Shown here piece by piece: positions 57,876 through 64,000 of a stretch of 64,000 nucleotides of DNA. The notes beneath the pieces were generated by a model that was not told the DNA's origin, searched no databases, and was given only the letters and a program-made list of their open reading frames with translations. The translations under genes and the position numbers were made by a program. The first letter of the stretch is position 1. Every line of letters starts with the position of its first letter. Source of the stretch: Deltaproteobacteria bacterium (GTDB lineage Bacteria > Desulfobacterota > Binatia > HRBIN30 > JACQVA1). The stretch covers positions 62,001-126,000 of the forward strand of contig JACOST010000019.1 of the NCBI GenBank assembly GCA_016178705.1. Direction: 5' to 3'.

Positions 57876-60800
57876 ACAGATCCGGTCGTGCAGACACACG
57901 TGTGACTGTTGATCCCATCGACACACGCTCCGCCGTGCTGACACGGGTTGGGGCTGCAGTCGTCGATGTTCGTCTGACAATTCGACCCCGAGAATCCTGT
58001 GGGGCAGGCGCAGGTGTAGCTGTTGATGCCGTCGGTGCAGACGCCGCCGTTGAGGCACGGATTCGGGCTGCAGTCATTGATGTTGATCTGGCAGTTCGTG
58101 CCGGTGAAGCCCGCAGTGCACTGGCAACTGTAGCCGTTCACGCCGTCGATACACGCCGCACCATTCTGACAGGGGTTCGGGGCGCAGTCGTTGACGTTCG
58201 TCTGGCAGTTGGTCCCCGTGTACCCGCTTGCGCACGTGCAGGTGTAGCTGTTGATACCATCGGTACAGACGCCGCCGTTGAGACACGGACTCGGGCTGCA
58301 CTCGTCGATGTTGGTCTGACAGTTGGCGCCGGTGAAGCCCGCCGGGCACTGGCAGGTGTGGCTGTTGATGCCGTCGACGCACGTACCACCGTTCTGACAA
58401 GGATTCGGTGCGCAGTCGTCGACGTTGGTCTGGCAGTTGACGCCTGCATAACCCGTGGCACAGGTGCAGGAGTAGCTGTTGATGCCGTCAGTGCAAGCGC
58501 CGCCGTTGAGACACGGATTCGGGCTGCAGTCATTGATATTGGTCTCGCAGTTGGCGCCACCGAAGCCGGCTGGGCATTGGCAGGAGTGGCTGTTCACCCC
58601 GTCCACGCACACGCCACCGTTCTGACATGGATTCGGCGAGCAATCGTCGATGTTGGTCTGACAATTGGCGCCAGCGTAGCCGACTGCGCACGTGCAGGTG
58701 TATCCGTTGACCAGGTCGGTGCATTGGCCACTGTTGAGGCACGGGTTCGGATCACAGTCGTTGATGTTGCTCTCGCAATTCTGGCCGGTGATGCCGGCGG
58801 GACAGTGGCAGGTGTAGCTATTGACTCCGTCGGTGCACGTCCCACCGTTCAGACACGGATTCGGCGCGCAGTCGTCGATGTTGGTCTGGCAGTTCACACC
58901 CGTGAACCCTGCCGGGCACTGGCAGGTATGGCTGTTCACGCCGTCGACACATGCACCGCCGTTCTGACACGGGTTCGGGCTGCAATCGTCAATGTTCGTC
59001 TGACAGTTGGTCCCCGCGTAACCCACTGCACAGGTGCAGGTGTACCCGTTGACTTGGTCGGTGCACAGGCTGCCGTTGAGGCACGGGTTGGGACTGCAGT
59101 CATTGATGTTCGTCTCGCAGTTCGCGCCCGTGAACCCGGCCGGGCACTGGCAGGTGTGGCTGTTCACGCCGTCGACACACGCGCCGCCGTTCTGACATGG
59201 ATTCGGTGCGCAGTCGTCGATGTTGGTCTGACAATTGGTTCCCGCGTAGCCCGCTGCGCACGTGCAGGTGTACCCGTTGACTTGATCGGTGCACTGGCCG
59301 CCGTTGAGGCACGGGTTGGGAGCGCAATCATTGATATTCGTTTCACAGTTCGCGCCGGCGAACCCGGCCGGGCACTGGCACGTGTAGCTGTTCACGCCAT
59401 CGACACACGCGCCGCCGTTCTGACATGGGTTCGGCGCGCAGTCGTCGATGTTGGTCTGACAATTCGAACCCGAGAACCCGGTTGCGCAGGTGCACGTGTA
59501 GGCGTTCACCCCATCGGTGCACACGCCACCATTCAGGCACGGATTAGGGGCGCAATCGTTGATGTCGATCTCGCAGTTCGCACCGGCGAAGCCGGCCGGA
59601 CACTGACAGGTGTGACTGTTCACCCCGTCAACGCACGCGCCGCCGTTCTGACATGGATTCGGCGTGCAGTCGTCGACGTTCGTCTGGCAGTTGGCCCCCG
59701 TGTACCCGCTTGGGCACGTACAGGTGTAGCTATTCACTCCGTCCGTACAACCCCCGCCGTTCTGACACGGGTTCGGGCTGCAATCGTCGATGTTGATGTC
59801 GCATCCGGCTCCGCTGAAGCCAGGCACACACGCGCAGGCACCGGTGCCGCCTTCGCCGTCACTGCACGTGCCTTGACCGTTGCAGGGATTGCTGGCGCCC
59901 CCCGGGCACTGTTGAGCGCACCCTGCACCGAAGAAACCCGCGTCGCAGGTGTTACCGAACTTCACCGTGGCGATCGAGTCGGAGCCCAAATCGAACTCGT
60001 ACGGATTGGTGGGGGTGGTGTTGCGCCAGCCAGTTTGGAGATCTTCTTGAACGCGGTAGTGCCCCGGCGGCAAATCGGAGAACACAACTTGCCCGCCGCT
60101 GGTCATTCCCTCGTTGAGCGGAATCCAGTTTCCGTTCACCAACCGCTGTAGCGTGATACGCCAGCCATCCAGGAACGCCTCGCTCCCCTCCTGAACGCCA
60201 TTACCATTGGTGTCATCGAACTTCTGCACCACGATCACGGAATAGATGATGTTGCCGAACACCGCCTGCTGAGCCCCGTTGGCCGCCAGCACCAACCACT
60301 GCGACGCCTCCGTCGTATTGTGCCAGTCTTGGTGTCCAGCCACCGGCGTCGGAAACACTTCATCGACGCGGTAGCATCCCGCCGCCCGGCTGCCAAAGCT
60401 CGCGTCGCCGTTCGAGTTGGTGGTAGCCGACGTCACGAAGGAACAGGGTGAGGCGCACCCCGCGCTACACAAGAGAAGGTTCATCGCCCAGTTTGAAAGG
60501 TTGGGCTCATCGGGGCCCTGAACCGTGTCGGCATTCGCATCGAGGAACTTGTGGGCCAGAATCGTCCCGCCCACGACCCATTGCTTGGTCGCATTCGCAA
60601 CCACGGTGGCGGTCGTGGGGGTTGCCAGTACGAGCTTCTGCTTGCCAGTGACGACCGGTTCGAAGACCGTGCCGGCCGGGAGTGGTGCCGTGAACGTCGC
60701 GGTGATGTTGGCCGTGCCCGCAGTACCCGCCGTGTTGGTTACAGTGAACGACGCGCTGCCGCTCGCATCGGTGACGGCAGTGGTTGCGCTGAGCTGGCCA

Positions 60801-61417
60801 AAGCTAGTGCTGAGGCTCACCGTCTGATTGGCCACCGGATCTCCACCATTCATGACGCTGATCGTCAGCGTGTGGACGCTGTTGCCGGGCAATACATTGA
60901 CCGCTGATGGCGGGTCGAGGGTCATCTGCGGAACGTCAGCCTGCGGATCAGGATTCGCCGGCACACTGTTGATGATGGCTTGAACTCGACTTGCGTGAGA
61001 GTCGGTCGTGACGAAACTATCTGAGAAGTACCACACCGCCGCTTGCCGCGACGCGTTCTCGGAGTTGCTCAATGTATTGTTTGGACCGAAGCCGTGATTG
61101 AGCAGCCACGTGATTTGGGCGGTCGTCGGACCGCCAGCGTTGAAGCAATCGCCCACGGAGATGTGATTCAGCAGGTTGATACAGAACGAGGGAACGTTCG
61201 TCTGGCTGCCGATCGTAGCGAAGATAACGCCCGCAAATCCGATGCGCTGGTTCGGGACGCCATTGATCGTACCGGTCACAGCTTCGCCGTGCCCCACCCC
61301 AGTCAGTTCGCCCGTGTTTGTCCCCGGACAAGCTGCGTGTGCCCGCACCGGAAGCACGAAGGCGAGCCCAGCCGTCGCAACCATCACGCCGAATACAACA
61401 CGCAGACTGTGTTTCAT
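57032..61417 (-). CDS. Giant surface protein: thioester domain, Ig/Cna-B-like modules, 17 EGF repeats
   Basis: 1461 residues; GAGGGGG precedes ATG 61417; the signal peptide ends VRAHA. Residues about 29-165 fit a thioester domain: Cys79 in [19 protein letters not shown], and Gln125 in [11 protein letters not shown], the Cys-Gln pair that forms an internal thioester in Gram-positive adhesins. Then an Ig/invasin-like domain ([20 protein letters not shown]), two SdrD/Cna-B-like domains ([20 protein letters not shown]), and from about 500 seventeen Notch-type EGF units ([10 protein letters not shown]) flanked by two variant EGF-like ones. A Thr/Pro/Arg linker and a Cys-containing C-terminal domain shared with 62071-63999 end it. 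Probably an adhesin. How it is anchored is not visible. Confidence 0.85.
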   Translation of the reverse strand: MKHSLRVVFGVMVATAGLAFVLPVRAHAACPGTNTGELTGVGHGEAVTGTINGVPNQRIGFAGVIFATIGSQTNVPSFCINLLNHISVGDCFNAGGPTTAQITWLLNHGFGPNNTLSNSENASRQAAVWYFSDSFVTTDSHASRVQAIINSVPANPDPQADVPQMTLDPPSAVNVLPGNSVHTLTISVMNGGDPVANQTVSLSTSFGQLSATTAVTDASGSASFTVTNTAGTAGTANITATFTAPLPAGTVFEPVVTGKQKLVLATPTTATVVANATKQWVVGGTILAHKFLDANADTVQGPDEPNLSNWAMNLLLCSAGCASPCSFVTSATTNSNGDASFGSRAAGCYRVDEVFPTPVAGHQDWHNTTEASQWLVLAANGAQQAVFGNIIYSVIVVQKFDDTNGNGVQEGSEAFLDGWRITLQRLVNGNWIPLNEGMTSGGQVVFSDLPPGHYRVQEDLQTGWRNTTPTNPYEFDLGSDSIATVKFGNTCDAGFFGAGCAQQCPGGASNPCNGQGTCSDGEGGTGACACVPGFSGAGCDINIDDCSPNPCQNGGGCTDGVNSYTCTCPSGYTGANCQTNVDDCTPNPCQNGGACVDGVNSHTCQCPAGFAGANCEIDINDCAPNPCLNGGVCTDGVNAYTCTCATGFSGSNCQTNIDDCAPNPCQNGGACVDGVNSYTCQCPAGFAGANCETNINDCAPNPCLNGGQCTDQVNGYTCTCAAGYAGTNCQTNIDDCAPNPCQNGGACVDGVNSHTCQCPAGFTGANCETNINDCSPNPCLNGSLCTDQVNGYTCTCAVGYAGTNCQTNIDDCSPNPCQNGGACVDGVNSHTCQCPAGFTGVNCQTNIDDCAPNPCLNGGTCTDGVNSYTCHCPAGITGQNCESNINDCDPNPCLNSGQCTDLVNGYTCTCAVGYAGANCQTNIDDCSPNPCQNGGVCVDGVNSHSCQCPAGFGGANCETNINDCSPNPCLNGGACTDGINSYSCTCATGYAGVNCQTNVDDCAPNPCQNGGTCVDGINSHTCQCPAGFTGANCQTNIDECSPSPCLNGGVCTDGINSYTCTCASGYTGTNCQTNVNDCAPNPCQNGAACIDGVNGYSCQCTAGFTGTNCQININDCSPNPCLNGGVCTDGINSYTCACPTGFSGSNCQTNIDDCSPNPCQHGGACVDGINSHTCVCTTGSVGTNCDQCAAGYFGSSCAPCPGGAATACNDHGVCSDGLTGTGGCTCTAGFIGAACDQPAPTATVVTVTPTVTPTITITRTPTPTRTRTRKPTRTPRVEIQDFCPVSPLSGCRSVTKVKHSLLLLRDLSDSRFDGIIWLWNQGAATTKEEFGDPVNSTIYNLCMYDSIGDIPSFVLGSNLPALSDCNQARPCWRSTRSGYRYLDPHGVNNGARLVSLSKGEDGKARLLYIARGVNTYIPDLPLDQDHQVIVQLKNNNGLCWEGRYNAKALVNRRTLFIDRSD
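57715..59850. repeat. Tandem EGF-like coding repeat array
   Basis: Seventeen units of about 114 bases (38 residues) with six Cys each. Units alternate between a form with [20 protein letters not shown] and a form with CLNGG[14 protein letters not shown], giving a higher-order period of about 228 bases, so the array probably grew by duplication of two-unit blocks. The NIDDC/NINDC start and the CxDxxxx[YH]xC pattern are those of calcium-binding EGF domains. Confidence 0.9.
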
Positions 61418-61503
61418 CTTGTCCCCCTCTTCACAAAACACATGCGAGCTTCGCCCGTCGGCGACTTAGTCTGAGCCCGACACGAGATCCGCGCCCCGTG
61501 CGT

Positions 61504-61695
61504 CTACCGCTCAGGCTGCGCGTCGCCGTCGCACTTGGCATCGCGGTGCGGGCCCGGTGTCGGAGTCGGGTTGATCACTGCCTGCGCAGAGGTCTGCGTC
61601 AGCGTCAGCACCGCCAACAGCAAGAGCGCCCCAGCGGTGGTGCGCAGCCAACGCCGACGCGCGCTGGGGTGAGTCGTAACCGTGTGGTCTTTCAT
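61504..61695 (-). CDS. Small secreted peptide
   Basis: 63 residues. GGAGGGG lies just upstream and its ATG overlaps the stop of the preceding gene (ATGA at 61692-61695), so it is translationally coupled. A basic start and hydrophobic core (RWLRTTAGALLLLAVLTLT) ending SAQA is a Sec signal; the mature part, VINPTPTPGPHRDAKCDGDA, is about 24 residues with one Cys and Pro/Thr words. No family recognised. Its place after the NHLP-like gene and before the giant surface gene is the main clue. Confidence 0.65.
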   Translation of the reverse strand: MKDHTVTTHPSARRRWLRTTAGALLLLAVLTLTQTSAQAVINPTPTPGPHRDAKCDGDAQPER

Positions 61696-62006
61696 TTTCC
61701 CCTCCGAGCCCTCCGGTCGCCTTGAGCAATTTTCGGCAGCCGCGCGCGATTGTCAGTTGTTCGAGCGGCCCAGTTGCTCCAGTAGTGGGCGCCATTCACG
61801 GAGGCGCGAACAATCCGTGAATCCAATCCTTTCGCAAAAACTTCGACGCGCTGTTCATCGAGAGCGAGAACGGCTTCCAGCTCACGCGCGGTGAGATCCA
61901 GCGACTGCTTCACGCAGATAGCGGCCGGATTCTCATAAAACCCCCGACGGAACTCGCCATCCGTCAGCAAACGCCCCAGCAATCCCTCCACCGTGCGTTG
62001 GCTCAT
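61692..62006 (-). CDS. NHLP-clan (Os1348-like) leader-type protein, possible RiPP precursor
   Basis: 104 residues from ATG 62006, with GGGGGAGG 8 bases upstream. The first about 70 residues (VEGLLGRLLTDGEFRRGFYE, then NPAAICVKQSLDLTARELEA) resemble the helical nitrile-hydratase-like leader of the Os1348 group: a LxDxxFR-x-x-x-x-NP start and LTxxELEAV. The remainder (VNGAHYWSNWAARTTDNRAR and a basic tail) could be a core or merely a linker. No maturase or exporter gene lies in the window, and the family is also found without such genes. The stop overlaps the next small gene as ATGA. Confidence 0.55.
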   Translation of the reverse strand: MSQRTVEGLLGRLLTDGEFRRGFYENPAAICVKQSLDLTARELEAVLALDEQRVEVFAKGLDSRIVRASVNGAHYWSNWAARTTDNRARLPKIAQGDRRARRGK

Positions 62007-62068
62007 CACATCATCCTCCCCCTAAACGGTACGCCTCCCATCGTTGTTCGCGCCGATTTCAGTCCGCA

Positions 62069-62911
62069 CTTCAATCGCTGCGATCGACAAACAAGGTGCG
62101 GCGGTTCACCAGCGCCTTGGCATTGTAGCGCCCTTCCCAACACATGCCGTTGCTGTTCTTGAGTTGCACGATCACTTGGTGATCTTGGTCCAGCGGCAGA
62201 GCCGGGATGTAGGTGTTCACCCCGCGCGCGATATACAGCATCCGCGCCTTCCCATCCTCGCCTTTGCTCAGCGTCACCAAGCGCGCCCCATTGTTCAACC
62301 CATGGGGATCGAGGTAGCGATAGCCGCTCTTGGTCGATCGCCAACACGGCCGCGCCTGGTTGCAGTCGCTCAGCGAGGGGAGATTGCTGCCGAGCACCAG
62401 CGACGGGGTATCCCCGATCGAGTCATACATGCACAGATTGTAGACCGTCGAGTTGACGGGATCGCCAAACTCCTCCTTCGTCGTGGCCGCGCCGTGGTTC
62501 CATAGCCAAATGATTCCATCAAAGCGGCTGTCCGAAAGATCGCGCAGTAGCAGCAGCGAGCGTTTCGCTTTCGTCACGGAACGACAGCCCGACAGCGGCG
62601 ACACGGCGCAGAAGTCTTGAATCTCGACCCGCGGTGTCCGCGTCGGCTTGCGGGTGCGCGTGGGAGTCGGCGTCACCGTCGGCGTGACCGTGATCGTGGA
62701 GGTCTCCACCGGCGTACTGGTCGGCACCGTTACTGTCGGTGCCGGTTGATCACAGGCGGCGCCGATGAATCCGACCGTACACGTACAGCCACCTGTCCCG
62801 GTCAGGCCGTCACTACACACTCCGTGGTCATTGCACGGAGTCGCCGCGCCACCCGGGCACGGGGCACAACTCGACCCGAAGTAACCGGCCGCACATTGAT
62901 CGCAGTTCGTC
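62069..62911. repeat. Paralogous 3' module, copy 2
   Basis: Counterpart of 57030-57875, the 3' part of the partial gene at the window end. Same order: EGF-like unit, Thr/Pro/Arg linker, C-terminal domain. Confidence 0.9.
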
Positions 62912-63999
62912 GCCGTAAAGCCGGCCGGACATTGGCACGTGTAGCTGTTCACGCCCCCAGTACACACACCGCCGTGCTGACACGGATTTCCCGTGCCGTT
63001 GCACGTTCCGCTCGTACACGTATCGGTCGGTGTACAAGCATTGCCGTCGTCGCAGGAGGTGCCATTGCCTTTCGCCGGATTCGAACACACTCCAGTGCCC
63101 GTGTCGCACGTTCCAACGTTGTGGCACTGGTCCAGCGCCGTGCACACCACCGGGTTGCTACCGGTGCAAGTGCCGGCTTGGCAGGTGTCGGTCTGGGTAC
63201 AGGCGTCAGCGTCGTCGCAGGAGGCGCCGGTGTTGGGCGTCTGCACGCATGCATCCGTCATCTCGTCACAGGATACCGGGTTACAGGCATCCACCACGAA
63301 CTGGCTTCGTAGTGTCAGGTTGTCGATCCGGAAGCCCTTGCCAGCGGTGGCGGGTGCGGCCGTGCCACCGGTCCGGAAGAGCACCGAATCAACCGTCCGG
63401 CTGACCTCGGACGGAAGCGACTCGTCGACCCACCGGAAGTAGTCCTCCCAGCTGGTTCCCGTGTGCAGCAGGACGCCGTCCACGTAGACCTTCACGATGT
63501 CGTTGTGAGGTCCCTCCAACGTGTCGAGTGTGATCTTAATTGTGTGCGGCACGGTCCGATCGAGTCCAGTCGCCACAGTCGTCAGATAGAAGCCATCCGA
63601 ACCCGAGCGTCCGTCAACATGGTTGGAGTTGCTGCCGAACGGTGCGAAATCCTGGTAGTCGTAGAAGTTGACCTCGAGCCCGCTTGGGGTGTCCTTCATC
63701 TGCACCCAGCTCATCCGAGCGCCGTCGCCGCGGTCGGGGCTTGCGACCACGGATAGACCGGGCTGCTCGGCACCGGGCACCGTCGAGGCAAAGCTCCATT
63801 CCGCTTCGAAGTGCGGCCGACGGACCCCGCCCGACAGACCGCCGTTGTTTGCCGTCGTCTCGCCCACTTCGTCCGACAGCGACTTCGAGAAAGTATGGTC
63901 GCTGAAGCACCCGCTCGTGACGGCGTTCGAGATCCGCAGGCTCTGGGCGCCGAAGCCGTTGGTTCCGCCGCTGCTACTCACCGCGTGGTCGTAAACCGC
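62071..63999 (-). CDS. Large surface protein with LamG-like domain, Cys-rich/EGF-like units and shared C-terminal domain (5' end outside window)
   Basis: The frame is open to the window edge (AVYDHAVSSSGGTNGFG), so the N-terminus is missing; about 642 residues are visible. The first about 230 residues are beta-rich, with SFASTVPGAEQPGLSVVASP and FYLTTVATGLDRTVPHTIKI, like LamG/concanavalin-A-type lectin folds. Then come Cys-rich CDDADACTQTDTCQAGTC-like units common in myxobacterial surface proteins, one EGF unit ([20 protein letters not shown]), a variant EGF, a Thr/Pro linker ([20 protein letters not shown]), and the ~190-residue C-terminal domain shared with the giant surface protein. The C-terminal domain has Cys pairs ([25 protein letters not shown]) and is unassigned. 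Confidence 0.8.
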   Translation of the reverse strand, partial: AVYDHAVSSSGGTNGFGAQSLRISNAVTSGCFSDHTFSKSLSDEVGETTANNGGLSGGVRRPHFEAEWSFASTVPGAEQPGLSVVASPDRGDGARMSWVQMKDTPSGLEVNFYDYQDFAPFGSNSNHVDGRSGSDGFYLTTVATGLDRTVPHTIKITLDTLEGPHNDIVKVYVDGVLLHTGTSWEDYFRWVDESLPSEVSRTVDSVLFRTGGTAAPATAGKGFRIDNLTLRSQFVVDACNPVSCDEMTDACVQTPNTGASCDDADACTQTDTCQAGTCTGSNPVVCTALDQCHNVGTCDTGTGVCSNPAKGNGTSCDDGNACTPTDTCTSGTCNGTGNPCQHGGVCTGGVNSYTCQCPAGFTATNCDQCAAGYFGSSCAPCPGGAATPCNDHGVCSDGLTGTGGCTCTVGFIGAACDQPAPTVTVPTSTPVETSTITVTPTVTPTPTRTRKPTRTPRVEIQDFCAVSPLSGCRSVTKAKRSLLLLRDLSDSRFDGIIWLWNHGAATTKEEFGDPVNSTVYNLCMYDSIGDTPSLVLGSNLPSLSDCNQARPCWRSTKSGYRYLDPHGLNNGARLVTLSKGEDGKARMLYIARGVNTYIPALPLDQDHQVIVQLKNSNGMCWEGRYNAKALVNRRTLFVDRSD

Positions 64000-64000
64000 G

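Noticed and set aside
57521-60151. An 876-residue open frame antisense to the EGF array
   Set aside because: It mirrors the repeat on the other strand, has no start context or motif, and the sense frame has Cys-patterned EGF domains and a signal peptide.
1-64000. tRNA or rRNA genes
   Set aside because: No T-arm-like GTTCGA-x-x-C with matching arms and no rRNA core word was found by eye; a covariance search could still find a missed tRNA.

Overview
The window is GC-rich, densely coded chromosomal DNA from a Gram-negative-like environmental bacterium. Lipoprotein signal peptides, Pro/Thr-rich linkers, a Myxococcus-type Cys-rich repeat, DUF1329, a CarF/TMEM189-type desaturase and GT-C glycan genes suggest a deltaproteobacterial or Binatota-like lineage. 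This placement is inference: there is no rRNA, tRNA, CRISPR array or phage, and no marker beyond thiC and argJ.

Layout. (1) 1-17.5 kb is a polysaccharide/glycolipid region: two NAD-dependent epimerases, a methyltransferase, two giant membrane glycosyltransferases fused to HEAT repeats, a GT4, a dolichol-phosphate-mannose-synthase-like GT2 with a truncated copy, and an alkaline-phosphatase-superfamily lipoprotein. It is interrupted by decayed or orphan toxin-antitoxin genes (2.0-2.7 and 4.3-4.5 kb), a DUF4143 ATPase, a 160-bp dispersed repeat, and four blocks of degenerate CGTCTCC arrays arranged as large palindromes, one enclosing a four-helix-bundle gene. (2) 17.8-24.1 kb encodes envelope redox proteins: a beta-propeller/cytochrome c protein, a DsbA-like lipoprotein whose in-frame TGA is probably selenocysteine, and a copper-monooxygenase-like lipoprotein. 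(3) 24-56.5 kb is mixed metabolism: argJ, thiC, malQ, a GH1 glycosidase, alpha/beta hydrolases, a CarF-like desaturase coupled to a fatty-acid-hydroxylase homologue, a FeeM-like acyltransferase fused to a cyclic-nucleotide-binding domain, DUF1329, a thiolase-fold protein without its cysteines, an SDR, an enoyl-CoA hydratase and two YfhO-like membrane proteins. (4) 54.9-64 kb is a cell-surface region: a matrixin-like metalloprotease, a 1461-residue protein with an apparent thioester domain, Ig/Cna-B-like modules and 17 Notch-type EGF repeats, a coupled pair of small genes (an NHLP-leader-like protein and a small secreted peptide), and a second large protein, cut by the window end, that shares the C-terminal module of the first.

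The observations most worth following are the UPFC DsbA-like selenoprotein with its SECIS-like hairpin, the thioester/EGF adhesin locus with its RiPP-precursor-like neighbour, and the palindromic CGTCTCC repeat family.
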